From Euonymus europaeus (Eukaryota > Streptophyta > Magnoliopsida > Celastrales > Celastraceae), in assembly GCA_963580455.1 (NCBI GenBank), contig OY756968.1:25451508-25515507 (forward strand): a DNA stretch of 64,000 nt, read 5' to 3'. The notes below the pieces were generated by a model. The model saw only the letters and a list, made by a program, of their open reading frames with translations. It had not been told where the DNA came from and did not search any database. Below are positions 34,106-47,800 of the stretch, in pieces. Both the position numbers and the translations under genes were made by a program. Numbering within the stretch: the stretch's first letter is position 1; every line of letters starts with the position of its first letter.

Positions 34106-37100
34106 CCTTTGACTCCGAGTTCTGAATTCGGTGATTTATAGCTTGATTTCACACTACTTTTCGAGCTCTACGATCCTGGCATTTCGGATTTTGATTTCAG
34201 AACTCGTGGCTAGTTGGTCTCGTTTCACCTAGTTAGCCGCGAAATGTGGTTTCTTTAGGTAAACGGTTTTATGAATATCCGTTGACTCCGAGTTCTGAAT
34301 TCGATGATTTTTATCTTGATTTCACACTACTTTTCGAGCTCTACAATCCTGGCATTTCGGATTTTGATTTCAGAACTCGTGGCTAGTAGGTCTCGTTTCA
34401 CCTAGTTAGCCGCGAAATGTGGTTTCTTTACGTAAACGGTTTTATGAATATCCGTTGACTCCGAGTTCTGAATTCGGTGTTTTTTAGCTTGATTTCACAC
34501 TACTTTTCGAGCTCTACGATCCTGGCGTTTCGGATTTTGATTTCAGAACTCGTGGCTAGTTGGTCTCGTTTCACCTAGTCAGCCGCGAAATGTGGTTTCT
34601 TTACGTAAACGGTTTTATGAATATCCGTTGACTCCGAGTTATCAATTCGGTGATTTTTAGCTTGATTTCACACTACTTTTCGAGCTCTACAATCCAGGGT
34701 TTTTGGATTTTTATTTCAGAACTCGTGGCTAGTTGGTCTCGTTTCACCTAGTTAGCCGTGAAATGTGGTTTCTTTACGTAAACGGTTTTATGAATATCCG
34801 TTGACTCCGAGTTTTGAATTCGGTGTTTTTTAGCTTGATTTCACACTACTTTTCGAGCTCTACGATCCTGGAGTTTCGAATTTTGATTTCAGAACTCGTG
34901 GCTAGTTGGTCTCGTTTCACCTAGTCAGCCGCGAAATGTGGTTTCTTTACGTAAACGATTTTATGAATATCCGTTGACTCCGAGTTCTGAATTCGGTGAT
35001 TTTTAGCTTGATTTCACACTACTTTTCGAGCTCTACAATCCAGGGTTTTTGGATTTTTATTTCAGAACTCGTGGCTAGTTGGTCTCGTTTCACCTAGTTA
35101 GCCGCGAAATGTGGTTTCTTTATGTAAACGGTTTTATGAATATCCGTTGACTCCGAGTTTTGAATTCGGTGTTTTTTAGCTTGATTTCACACTACTTTTC
35201 GAGCTCTACAATCCTGGCATTTCGGATTTCGATTTCAGAACTCGTGGCTAGCAGGTCTCGTTTAACCTAGTTAGCCGCGAAATGTGGTTTCTTTACGTAA
35301 ACGGTTTTATGAATATCCGTTGACTCCGAGTTCTGAATTCGATGATTTTTAGCTTGATTTCACACTACTTTTTGAGCTCTACAATCCTGGCATTTCGGAT
35401 TTCGATTTCAGAACTCGTGGCTAGCAGGTCTCGTTTAACCTAGTTAGCCGCGAAATGTGGTTTCTTTACGTAAACGGTTTTATGAATATCCGTTGACTCC
35501 GAGTTCTGAATTCGATGATTTTTAGCTTGATTTCACACTACTTTTCGAGCTCTACAATCCTGGCATTTCGGATTTCGATTTCAGAACTCGTGGCTAGTTG
35601 GTCTCGTTTCACCTAGTTAGCCGCGAAATGTGGTTTCTTTACGTAAACGGTTTTATGAATATCCGTTGACTCCGAGTTCTGAATTCGGTGATTTTTAGCT
35701 TGATTTCACACTACTTTTCGAGCTCTACAATCCTGGCATTTCGGATTTCGATTTCAGAACTCGTGGCTAGTTGGTCTCGTTTCACCTAGTTAGCCGCGAA
35801 ATGTGGTTTCTTTACGTAAACGGTTTTATGAATATCCGTTGACTCCGAGTTCTGAATTCGGTGATTTTTAGCTTGATTTCACACTACTTTTTGAGCTCTA
35901 CAATCCAGGGTTTTTGGATTTTTATTTCAGAACTCGTGGCTTGTTGGTCTCGTTTCACCTAGTTAGCCGCGAAATGTGGTTTCTTTATGTAAACGGTTTT
36001 ATGAATATCCGTTGACTCCGAGTTTTGAATTCGGTGTTTTTTAGCTTGATTTCACACTACTTTTCGAGCTCTACAATCCTGGCATTTCGGATTTCGATTT
36101 CAGAACTCGTGGCTAGCAGGTCTCGTTTAACCTAGTTAGCCGCGAAATGTGGTTTCTTTACGTAAACGGTTTTATGAATATCCGTTGACTCCGAGTTCTG
36201 AATTCGATGATTTTTAGCTTGATTTCACACTACTTTTCGAGCTCTACAATCCTGGAGTTTCGAATTTCGATTTCAGAACTCGTGGCTAGTTGGTCTCGTT
36301 TCACCTAGTTAGCCGCGAAATGTGGTTTCTTTACGTAAACGGTTTTATGAATATCCGTTGACTCCGAGTTCTGAATTCGATGATTTTTAGCTTGATTTCA
36401 CACTACTTTTTGAGCTCTACAATCCTGGCATTTCGGATTTCGATTTCAGAACTCGTGGCTAGCAGGTCTCGTTTAACCTAGTTAGCCGCGAAATGTGGTT
36501 TCTTTACGTAAACGGTTTTATGAATATCCGTTGACTCCGAGTTCTGAATTCGATGATTTTTAGCTTGATTTCACACTACTTTTCGAGCTCTACAATCCTG
36601 GCATTTCGGATTTCGATTTCAGAACTCGTGGCTAGTTGGTCTCGTTTCACCTAGTTAGCCGCGAAATGTGGTTTCTTTACGTAAACGGTTTTATGAATAT
36701 CCGTTGACTCCGAGTTCTGAATTCGGTGATTTTTAGCTTGATTTCACACTACTTTTCGAGCTCTACAATCCAGGGTTTTTGGATTTTTATTTCAGAACTC
36801 GTGGCTTGTTGGTCTCGTTTCACCTAGTTAGCCGTGAAATGTGGTTTATTTACGTAAACGGTTTTATGAATATCCGTTGACTCCGAGTTTTGAATTCGGT
36901 GTTTTTTAGCTTGATTTCACACTACTTTTCGAGCTCTACAATCCTGGCATTTCGGATTTCGATTTCAGAACTCGTGGCTAGCAGGTCTCGTTTAACCTAG
37001 TTAGCCGCGAAATGTGGTTTCTTTACGTAAACGGTTTTATGAATATCCGTTGACTCCGAGTTCTGAATTCGATGATTTTTAGCTTGATTTCACACTACTT

Positions 37101-37219
37101 TTCGAGCTCTACAATCCTGGCATTTCGGATTTCGATTTCAGAACTCCTGGCTAGTTGGTCTCGTTTCACCTAGTTAGCCGCGAAATGTGGTTTCTTTACG
37201 TAAACGGTTTTATGAATAT
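34106..37219 (+). repeat. Shuffled monomers of subfamily 3
   Basis: Contains a half unit of the 7-monomer HOR (about 34500-35040, GAGTTATCAATTCGG at 34637, matching 38097 at 3460 bp). It also contains repeated CTAGCAGG/GTTTAACC/GAATTCGATG monomers at 35250, 35423, 36115, 36461 and 36980. Spacings between like monomers are exact multiples of 173, so indels are nearly absent. CGTGGCTTGTTGG (35937, 36804) is a private variant also seen near 38879. Confidence 0.75.
35053..35726 (+). repeat. 4-monomer block, copy 2 (partner at 29690)
   Basis: Matches 29690-30363 at exactly 5363 bp. Differences include TTTATGTAAACGG for TTTACGTAAACGG and CTGGCATTT for CTGGAATTT. Confidence 0.8.
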
Positions 37220-38430
37220 CCGTTGACTCCGAGTTCTGAATTCGGTGATTTTTAGCTTGATTTCACACTACTTTTCGAGCTCTACGATCCTGGGTTTTCG
37301 GATTTCGATTTCAGAACTCGTGGCTAGCAGGTCTCGTTTCACCTATTTAGCCGCAAAAAGTGGTTTCTTTACGTAAACGGTTTTATGAATATCCGTTGAC
37401 TCCGAGTTCTGAATTCGGTGATTTTTAGCTTGATTTCACACTACTTTTCGAGCTCTACAATCCTGGCATTTCGGATTTTGATTTCAGAACTCGTGGCTAG
37501 TAGGTCTCAATTCACCTATTTAGCCACGAAATGTGGTTTCTTTACGTAAACGGTTTTATGAATATCCGTTGACTCCGAGTTCTGAATTTGGTGATTTTTG
37601 GCTTGATTACACACTACTTTTCGAGCTCTACAATCCTGGCATTTCGGATTTTGATTTCAGAACTCGTGGCTAGTAGGTCTCGTTTCACCTAGTTAGCCGC
37701 GAAATGTGATTTCTTTACGAAAACGGTTTTATGAATATCCGTTGACTCCGAGTTCTGAATTCGGTGATTTTTAGCTTGATTTCACACTACTTTTCGAGCT
37801 CTACAATCCAGAGTTTTTGGATTTTTATTTCAGAACTCGTGGCTAGTTGGTCTCGTTTCACCTAGTTAGCCGCGAAATGTGGTTTCTTTACGTAAACGGT
37901 TTTATGAATATCCGTTGACTCCGAGTTTTGAATTCGGTGTTTTTTAGCTTGATTTCACACTACTTTTCGAGCTCTACGATCCTGGCTTTTCGGATTTTGA
38001 TTTCAGAACTCGTGGCTAGTTGGTCTCGTTTCACCTAGTCAGCCGCGAAATGTGGTTTCTTTACGTAAACGGTTTTATGAATATCCGTTGACTCCGAGTT
38101 ATCAATTCGGTGATTTTTAGCCTGATTTCACACTACTTTTCGAGCTCTACAATCCAGGGTTTTTGGATTTTTATTTCAGAACTCGTGGCTAGTTGGTCTC
38201 GTTTCACCTAGTTAGCCGTGAAATGTGGTTTCTTTATGTAAACGGTTTTATGAATATCCGTTGACTCCGAGTTTTGAATTCGGTGTTTTTTAGCTTGATT
38301 TCACACTACTATTCGAGCTCTACGATCCTGGCGTTTCGAATTTTGATTTCAGAACTCGTGGCTAGTTGGTCTCGTTTCACCTAGTCAGCCGCGAAATGTG
38401 GTTTCTTTACGTAAACGGTTTTATGAATAT
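37220..38430 (+). repeat. 7-monomer HOR of subfamily 3, copy 4 (1211 bp)
   Basis: Carries the full marker order of copy 1 at an offset of 6920 bp (40 monomers), with changes such as GGTCTCAATTC, TTTAGCCACG, CCAGAGTTTTTGG and GAGTTATCAATTCGG. Confidence 0.84.
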
Positions 38431-39910
38431 CCGTTGACTCCGAGTTCTGAATTCGGTGATTTTTAGCTTGATTTCACACTACTTTTCGAGCTCTACGATC
38501 CTGGAATTTCGGATTTTGATTTCAGAACTCGTGGCTAGTTGGTCTCGTTTCACCTAGTTAGCCGCGAAATGTGGTTTCTTTATGTAAACGGTTTTATGAA
38601 TATCCGTTGACTCCGAGTTCTGAATTCGATGATTTTTATCTTGATTTCACACTACTTTTCGAGCTCTACAATCCTGGAATTTCGGATTTTGATTTCAGAA
38701 CTCGTGGCTAGTAGGTCTCGTTTCACCTAGTTAGCTGCGAAATGTGGTTTCTTTACGTAAACGGTTTTATGAATATCCGTTGACTCCGAGTTCTGAATTC
38801 GATGATTTTTAGCTTGATTTCACACTACTTTTCGAGCTCTACAATCCAGGGTTTTTGGATTTTTATTTCAGAACTCGTGGCTTGTTGGTCTCGTTTCACC
38901 TAGTTAGCCGTGAAATGTGGTTTATTTACGTAAACGGTTTTATGAATATCCGTTGACTCCGAGTTTTGAATTCGGTGTTTTTTAGCTTGATTTCACACTA
39001 CTTTTCGAGCTCTACAATCCTGGCATTTCGGATTTCGATTTCAGAACTCGTGGCTAGCAGGTCTCGTTTAACCTAGTTAGCCGCGAAATGTGGTTTCTTT
39101 ACGTAAACGGTTTTATGAATATCCATTGACTCCGAGTTCTGAATTCGATGATTTTTAGCTTGATTTCACACTACTTTTCGAGCTCTACAATCCTGGCATT
39201 TCGGATTTCGATTTCAGAACTCGTGGCTAGTTGGTCTCGTTTCACCTAGTTAGCCGCGAAATGTGGTTTCTTTACGTAAACGGTTTTATGAATATCCGTT
39301 GACTCCGAGTTCTGAATTCGGTGATTTTTAGCTTGATTTCACACTACTTTTCGAGCTCTACGATCCTGGGTTTTCGGATTTCGATTTCAGAACTCGTGGC
39401 TAGCAGGTCTCGTTTCACCTATTTAGCCGCGAAAAGTGGTTTCTTTACGTAAACGGTTTTATGAATATCCGTTGACTCCGAGTTCTGAATTCGATGATTT
39501 TTAGCTTGATTTCACACTACTTTTCGAGCTCTACAATCCTGGCATTTCGGATTTTGATTTCAGAACTCGTGGCTAGTAGGTCTCGATTCACCTAGTTAGC
39601 CGCGAAATGTGGTTTCTCTACGTAAACGGTTTTATGAATATCCGTTGACTCCGAGTTCTGAATTTGGTGATTTTTAGCTTGATTTCACACTACTTTTCGA
39701 GCTCTACGATCCTGGCGTTTCGGATTTTGATTTCAGAACTCGTGGCTAGTTGGTATCGTTTCACCTAGTTAGCCGCGAAATGTGGTTTCTTTACGTAAAC
39801 AGTTTTATGAATATCCGTTGACTCCGAGTTCTGAATTCGGTGATTTTTAGCTTGATTTCACTCTACTTTTCGAGCTCTAAAATCCTGGGTTTTCGGATTT
39901 TGATTTCATA
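38431..39910 (+). repeat. Subfamily 3 to 9-mer HOR transition
   Basis: A run of GAATTCGATG and CCAGGGTTTTTGG monomers is followed by one more CTAGCAGG/CGCGAAAAGTGG monomer (39427, a variant of the 7-mer marker). GGTATCGTTTC and CTCTACTTTTCGAG with AAAATCCTGGG then lead into the next HOR. Confidence 0.72.
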
Positions 39911-41467
39911 ACTCGTGGATAGTAGGTCTCGATTCACCTATTTATCCGCGAAATGTGATTTCTTTACGTAAACGGTTTTATGAATATCCGTTGACTCCGA
40001 GTTCTGAATTCGGTGATTTTTAGCTTGATTTCACACTACTTTTCGAGATCTACAATCCGGGGTTTTTGGATTTTGATTTCAGAACTCGTGGCTAGTAGGT
40101 CTCGTTTCACCTAGTTAGCCGCGAAATGTGGTTTCTTTACGTAAACGGTTTTATGAATATCCGTTGACTCCGAGTTCTGAATTCGGTGATTTTTAGCTTG
40201 ATTTCACACTACTTTTCGAGATCTACAATCCAGGGTTTTTGGATTTTTATTTCAGAACTCGTGGCTAGTCGGTCTCGTTTCACCTAGTTAGCCGCGAAAT
40301 GTGGTTTCTTTACGTAAACGGTTTTATGAATATCCGTTGACTCCGAGTTTTGAATTCGGTGTTTTTTAGCTTGATTTCACACTACTTTTCGAGCTCTACG
40401 ATCCTGGCGCTTCGGATTTTGATTTCAGAACTCGTGGCTAGTTGGTCTCGTTTCACCTAGTTAGCCGGGAAATGTGGTTTCTTTACGTAAACAGTTTTAT
40501 GAATATCCGTTGACTCCGAGTTCTGAATTCGGTGATTTTTAGCTTGATTTCACACTACTTTTCGAGCTCTAAAATCCTGGGTTTTCGGATTTCGATTTCA
40601 GAACTAGGGGCTAGTAGGTCTCGTTTCATCTAGTTAGCCGCGAAATGTGGTTTCTTTACGTAAACGGTTTTATGAATATCCGTTGACTCCGAGTTCTGAA
40701 TTCGGTGATTTTTAGCTTGATTTCACTCTACTTTTCGAGCTCTACGATCCTGGCATTTCGGATTTTGATTTCATAACTTGTGGCTAGTAGGTCTCGTTTC
40801 ACCTAGTTAGCCGCGAAATGTGGTTTCTTTACGTAAACGGTTTTATGAATATCCGTTGACTCCGAGTTCTCAATTCGGTGATTTTTAGCTTGATTTCACA
40901 CTACTTTTCGAGCTCTACAATCCTCGCATTTCGGATTTTGATTTGAGAACTCGTGGCTAGTAGGTCTCGATTCACCTATTTAGCCGCGAAATGTGGTTTC
41001 TTTACGTAAACGGTTTTATGAATATCCGTTGACTCCGAGTTCTGAATTTGGTGATTTTTAGCTTGATCACACACTACTTTTCGAGCTCTACAATCCTGGC
41101 ATTTCGGATTTTGATTTCAGAACTCGTGGCTAGTAGGTCTCGATTCACCTATTTAGCCGCGAAATGTGGTTTCTTTACGTAAACGGTTTTATGAATATCC
41201 GTTGACTCCGAGTTCTGAATTTGGTGATTTTTAGCTTGATTACACACTACTTTTCGAGCTCTACAATCCTGGCATTTCGGATTTTGATTTCAGAACTCGT
41301 GGCTAGTAGGTCTCATTTCACCTAGTTAGCCGCGAAATGTGATTTCTTTACGAATACGGTTTTATGAATATCCGTTGACTCCGAGTTCTGAATTTGGTGA
41401 TTTTTAGTTTGATTACACACTACTTTTCGAGCTCTACAATCCTGGCATTTCGGATTTTGATTTCAGA
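39911..41467 (+). repeat. 9-monomer HOR, copy 1 (1557 bp)
   Basis: Ordered markers: GGATAGTAGG with TTTATCCGCG; CGAGATCTACAATCCGGGG; CGAGATCTACAATCCAGGG; AGTCGG with GAGTTTTGAATTCGG and CTGGCGCTTCGG; GTTAGCCGGGAAATG with AAAATCCTGGG; GAACTAGGGGCTAG; CACTCTACTTTT with CATAACTTGTGG; GTTCTCAATTCGG with CCTCGCATTT; CGATTCACC monomers with GATCACACAC and GATTACACAC. Confidence 0.93.
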
Positions 41468-43024
41468 ACTCGTGGATAGTAGGTCTCGATTCACCTATTT
41501 ATCCGCGAAATGTGATTTCTTTACGTAAACGGTTTTATGAATATCCGTTGACTCCGAGTTCTGAATTCGGTGATTTTTAGCTTGATTTCACACTACTTTT
41601 CGAGATCTACAATCCGGGGTTTTTGGATTTTGATTTCAGAACTCGTGGCTAGTAGGTCTCGTTTCACCTAGTTAGCCGCGAAATGTGGTTTCTTTACGTA
41701 AACGGTTTTATGAATATCCGTTGACTCCGAGTTCTGAATTCGGTGATTTTTAGCTTGATTTCACACTACTTTTCGAGATCTACAATCCAGGGTTTTTGGA
41801 TTTTTATTTCAGAACTCGTGGCTAGTCGGTCTCGTTTCACCTAGTTAGCCGCGAAATGTGGTTTCTTTACGTAAACGGTTTTATGAATATCCGTTGACTC
41901 CGAGTTTTGAATTCGGTGTTTTTTAGCTTGATTTCACACTACTTTTCGAGCTCTACGATCCTGGCGCTTCGGATTTTGATTTCAGAACTCGTGGCTAGTT
42001 GGTCTCGTTTCACCTAGTTAGCCGGGAAATGTGGTTTCTTTACGTAAACAGTTTTATGAATATCCGTTGACTCCGAGTTCTGAATTCGGTGATTTTTAGC
42101 TTGATTTCACACTACTTTTCGAGCTCTAAAATCCTGGGTTTTCGGATTTCGATTTCAGAACTAGGGGCTAGTAGGTCTCGTTTCATCTAGTTAGCCGCGA
42201 AATGTGGTTTCTTTACGTAAACGGTTTTATGAATATCCGTTGACTCCGAGTTCTGAATTCGGTGATTTTTAGCTTGATTTCACTCTACTTTTCGAGCTCT
42301 ACGATCCTGGCATTTCGGATTTTGATTTCATAACTTGTGGCTAGTAGGTCTCGTTTCACCTAGTTAGCCGCGAAATGTGGTTTCTTTACGAAAACGGTTT
42401 TATGAATATCCGTTAACTCCGAGTTCTCAATTCGGTGATTTTTAGCTTGATTTCACACTACTTTTCGAGCTCTACAATCCTCGCATTTCGGATTTTGATT
42501 TCAGAACCTGTGGCTAGTAGGTCTCGATTCACCTATTTAGCCGCGAAATGTGGTTTCTTTACGTAAACGGTTTTATGAATATCCGTTGACTCCGAGTTCT
42601 GAATTTGGTGATTTTTAGCTTGATCACACACTACTTTTCGAGCTCTACAATCCTGGCATTTCGGATTTTGATTTCAGAACTCGTGGCTAGTAGGTCTCGA
42701 TTCACCTATTTAGCCGCGAAATGTGGTTTCTTTACGTAAACGGTTTTATGAATATCCGTTGACTCCGAGTTCTGAATTTGGTGATTTTTAGCTTGATTAC
42801 ACACTACTTTTCGAGCTCTACAATCCTGGCATTTCGGATTTTGATTTCAGAACTCGTGGCTAGTAGGTCTCATTTCACCTAGTTAGCCGCGAAATGTGAT
42901 TTCTTTACGAAAACGGTTTTATGAATATCCGTTGACTCCGAGTTCTGAATTTGGTGATTTTTAGTTTGATTACACACTACTTTTCGAGCTCTACAATCCT
43001 GGCATTTCGGATTTTGATTTCAGA
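41468..43024 (+). repeat. 9-monomer HOR, copy 2 (1557 bp)
   Basis: The TTTATCCGCG marker recurs at exactly 1557 bp. Few differences are seen: TTTACGAAAACG and CCGTTAACTCC near 42390-42415, GAACCTGTGG near 42506. The unit contains no net indel relative to copy 1. Confidence 0.93.
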
Positions 43025-44581
43025 ACTCGTGGCTAGTAGGTCTCGATTCACCTATTTATCCGCGAAATGTGATTTCTTTACGTAAACGGTTTTATGAATA
43101 TCCGTTGACTCCGAGTTCTGAATTCGGTGATTTTTAGCTTGATTTCACACTACTTTTCGAGATCTACAATCCGGGGTTTTTGGATTTTGATTTCAGAACT
43201 CGTGGCTAGTAGGTCTCGTTTCACCTAGTTAGCCGCGAAATGTGGTTTCTTTACGTAAACGGTTTTATGAATATCCGTTGACTCCGAGTTCTGAATTCGG
43301 TGATTTTTAGCTTGATTTCACACTACTTTTCGAGATCTACAATCCAGGGTTTTTGGATTTTTATTTCAGAACTCGTGGCTAGTCGGTCTCGTTTCACCTA
43401 GTTAGCCGCGAAATGTGGTTTCTTTACGTAAACGGTTTTATGAATATCCGTTGACTCCGAGTTTTGAATTCGGTGTTTTTTAGCTTGATTTCACACTACT
43501 TTTCGAGCTCTACGATCCTGGCGCTTCGGATTTTGATTTCAGAACTCGTGGCTAGTTGGTCTCGTTTCACCTAGTTAGCCGGGAAATGTGGTTTCTTTAC
43601 GTAAACAGTTTTATGAATATCCGTTGACTCCGAGTTCTGAATTCGGTGATTTTTAGCTTGATTTCACACTACTTTTCGAGCTCTAAAATCCTGGGTTTTC
43701 GGATTTCGATTTCAGAACTAGGGGCTAGTAGGTCTCGTTTCATCTAGTTAGCCGCGAAATGTGGTTTCTTTACGTAAACGGTTTTATGAATATCCGTTGA
43801 CTCCGAGTTCTGAATTCGGTGATTTTTAGCTTGATTTCACTCTACTTTTCGAGCTCTACGATCCTGGCATTTCGGATTTTGATTTCATAACTTGTGGCTA
43901 GTAGGTCTCGTTTCACCTAGTTAGCCGCGAAATGTGGTTTCTTTACGTAAACGGTTTTATGAATATCCGTTGACTCCGAGTTCTCAATTCGGTGATTTTT
44001 AGCTTGATTTCACACTACTTTTCGAGCTCTACAATCCTCGCATTTCGGATTTTGATTTCAGAACCTGTGGCTAGTAGGTCTCGATTCACCTATTTAGCCG
44101 CGAAATGTGGTTTCTTTACGTAAACGGTTTTATGAATATCCGTTGACTCCGAGTTCTGAATTTGGTGATTTTTAGCTTGATCACACACTACTTTTCGAGC
44201 TCTACAATCCTGGCATTTCGGATTTTGATTTCAGAACTCGTGGCTAGTAGGTCTCGATTCACCTATTTAGCCGCGAAATGTGGTTTCTTTACGTAAACGG
44301 TTTTATGAATATCCGTTGACTCCGAGTTCTGAATTTGGTGATTTTTAGCTTGATTACACACTACTTTTCGAGCTCTACAATCCTGGCATTTCGGATTTTG
44401 ATTTCAGAACTCGTGGCTAGTAGGTCTCATTTCACCTAGTTAGCCGCGAAATGTGATTTCTTTACGAAAACGTTTTTATGAATATCCGTTGACTCCGAGT
44501 TCTGAATTTGGTGATTTTTAGTTTGATTACACACTACTTTTCGAGCTCTACAATCCTGGCATTTCGGATTTTGATTTCAGA
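43025..44581 (+). repeat. 9-monomer HOR, copy 3 (1557 bp)
   Basis: Third tandem copy, again exactly 1557 bp on. It has GGCTAGTAGG where copies 1 and 2 have GGATAGTAGG, and shares GAACCTGTGG with copy 2, so copies 2 and 3 look closest. AACGTTTTTATG near 44470 is private. Confidence 0.93.
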
Positions 44582-44890
44582 ACTCATGGCTAGTAGGTCT
44601 CGATTCACCTATTTAGCCGCGAAATGTGATTTCTTTACGTAAACGGTTTTATGAATATCCGTTGACTCCGAGTTCTGAATTCGGTGATTTTTAGCTTGAT
44701 TTCACACTACTTTTCGAGATCTACAATCCGGGATTTTTGGATTTTGATTTCAGAACTCGTGGCTAGTAGGTCTCGTTTCACCTAGTTAGCCGCGAAATGT
44801 GGTTTCTTTACGTAAACGGTTTTATGAATATCCGTTGACTCCGAGTTCTGAATTCGGTGATTTTTAGCTTGATTTCACACTACTTTTCGA
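44582..44890 (+). repeat. 9-monomer HOR, partial copy 4
   Basis: Continues the unit through CGAGATCTACAATCCGGG and stops in the third monomer, where CGAGCTCTACAATCCAGGG and then GATTTTGATTTC replace the HOR variants. This is the right edge of the cleanest HOR. Confidence 0.85.
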
Positions 44891-47800
44891 GCTCTACAAT
44901 CCAGGGTTTTTGGATTTTGATTTCAGAACTCGTGGCTAGTTGGTCTCGTTTCACCTAGTTAGCCGCGAAGTGTGGTTTCTTTACGTAAACAGTTTTATGA
45001 ATATCCGTTGACTCCGAGTTCTGAATTCGGTGATTTTTAGCTTGATTTCACACTACTTTTCGAGCTCTACGATCCTGGAGTTTCGGATTTTGATTTCAAA
45101 ACTCGTGGCTAGTTGGTCTCGTTTCACCTAGTTAGCCGCGAAATGTGGTTTCTTTACGTAAACGGTTTTATGAATATCTGTTGACTCCGAGTTTTGAATT
45201 CGGTGATTTTTAGCTTGATTTCACACTACTTTTCGAGCTCTACAATCCTGGCATTTCGGATTTTGATTACAGAACTCGTGGCTAGTAGGGCTCGTTTCAC
45301 CTAGTTAGCCGCAAAATGTGGTTTCTTTACGTAAAGGGTTTTATCAATATCCTTTGACTCCGAGTTCTGAATTCGGTGATTTTTAGCTTGATTTCACACT
45401 ACTTTTTGAACTCTACGATCCTGGCGTTTCGGATTTTGATTTCAGAACTCGTGGCTAGTTTGTATCGTTTCACCTAGTTAGCCGCGAAATGTGGTTTCTT
45501 TACGTAAACAGTTTTATGAATATCCGTTGACTCCGAGTTCTGAATTAAGTGATTTTTAGCTTGATTTCCCACTACTTTTCGAGCTCTACAATCCTGGAAT
45601 TTCGGATTTTGATTTCAGAACTCGTGGCTAGTAGGTCTCGTTTCACCTAGTTAGCCGCAAAATGTGGTTTCTTTACGTAAACGGTTTTATGAATATCCGT
45701 TGACTCCGAGTTCTGAATTCGGTGATTTTTAGCTTGATTTCACACTACTTTTCGAGCTCTACGATCCTGGAGTTTTGGATTTTGATTTCAAAACTCGTGG
45801 CTAGTTGGTCTCGTTTCACCTAGTTAGCCGCGAAATGTGGTTTCTTTACATAAACGGTTTTATGAATATCCGTTGACTCCGAGTTCTGAATTCGGTGATT
45901 TTTAGCTTGATTTCACACTACTTTTCGAGCTCTACGATCCTGGCATTTCGTATTTTGATTTCAGAACTCGTGGCTAGTTGGTATCGTTTCACCTAGTTAG
46001 CCGCAAAATGTGGTTTGTTTACGTAAACGGTTTTATGAATATCCGTTGACTCCGAGTTCTGAATTCGGTGATTTTTAGCTTGATTTCACACTACTTTTCT
46101 AGCTCTAAAATCCTGGGTTTTCGGATTTTGATTTCAGAACTCGGGGCTAGTAGGTCTCGTTTCATCTAGTTAGCCGCAAAATGTGATTTCTTTACGTAAA
46201 CGGTTTTATGAATATCCGTTGACTCCGAGTTCTGAATTCGGTGATTTTTAGCTTGATTTCACTCTAATTTTCGAGCTCTACGATCCTGGCATTTCGGATT
46301 TTGATTTCATAACTCGTGGCCAGTAGGTCTCGTTTCACCTAGTTAGCCGCGAAATGTGGTTTCTTTACGTAAACGGTTTTATGAATATCCGTTGACTCCG
46401 AGTTCTGAATTCGGTGATTTTTAGCTTGATTTCACACTACTTTTCGAGCTCTACAATCCTGGCATTTCGGATTTTGATTACAGAACTCGTGGCTAGTAGG
46501 TCTCGTTTCACCTAGTTAGCCGCGAAATGTGGTTTCTTTACGTAAACGGTTTTATGAATATCCGTTGACTCCGAGTTCTGAATTCGGTGATTTTTAGCTT
46601 GATTTCACACTACTTTTCGAGCTCTACGATCCTGGCGTTTCGGATTTTGATTTCACAACTCGTGGCTAGTTGGTCTCGTTTCACCTAGTTAGCCGCAAAA
46701 TGTGGTTTCTTTACGTAAACGGTTTTATGAATATCCGTTGACTCCGAGTTCTGAATTCGGTGATTTTTAGCTTGATTTCACACTACTTTTCGAGCTCTAA
46801 AATCCTGGGTTTTCAGATTTTGATTTCAGAACTCGTGGCTAGTAGGTATTTTTTCACCTAGTTAGCCGCAAAATGTGGTTTCTTTACGTAAACGGTTTTA
46901 TGAATATCCGTTGACTCCGAGTTCTGAATTCGGTGATTTTTAGCTTGATTTCACACTACTTTTCGAGATCTACAATCTTGGGTTTTCGGATTTCGATTTC
47001 AGAACTCGTGGCTAGCAGGTCTCATTTCACCTAGTTAGCCGCGGAATGTGGTTTCTTTACGTAAACGGTTTTATGAATATCCGTTGACTCCGAGTTCTGA
47101 ATTCGGTGATTTTTAGCTGGATTTCACACTACTTTCGAGCTCTTCAATCCTGGGTTTTCGGATTTCGATTTCAGAACTCGTGGCTAGCAGGTCTCGTTTC
47201 ACCTAGTTAGCCGCGAAATGTGGTTTCTTTACGTAAACGGTTTTATGAATATCCTTTGACTCCGAGTTCTGAATTCGGTGATTTTAAGCTTGATTTCACA
47301 CTACTTTTCGAGCTCTACAATCCTCGCGTTTCGAATTTTGATTTCAGAACTCGTGGATAGTTGGTCTCGTTTCACCTAGTTATCCGCGAAATGTGGTTTC
47401 TTTACGTAAACGATTTTATGAATATCCTTTGACTACGAGTTCTGAATTCGGTGATTTTTAGCTTGATTTCACACTACTTTTCGAGCTCTACCATCCTGGA
47501 ATTTCGGATTTTGATTTCAGAACTCGTGGCTAGTATGTCTCGATTCACCTATTTAGCCGCGAAATGTGGTTTCTTTACGTAAACGGTTTTATGAATATCC
47601 GTTGACTCCGAGTTCTGAATTCGGTGATTTTTAGCTTGATTTCGCACTACATTTCGAGGTCAACAATCCTGGCGTTTCGGATTTTGATTTCAGAACTCGT
47701 GGCTAGTAGGTCTTGTTTCACCTAGTTAGCCGCGAAATGTGGTTTCTTTACGTAAACGGTTTTATGAATATTCGTTGACTCCGAGTTCTGAATTCGGTGA

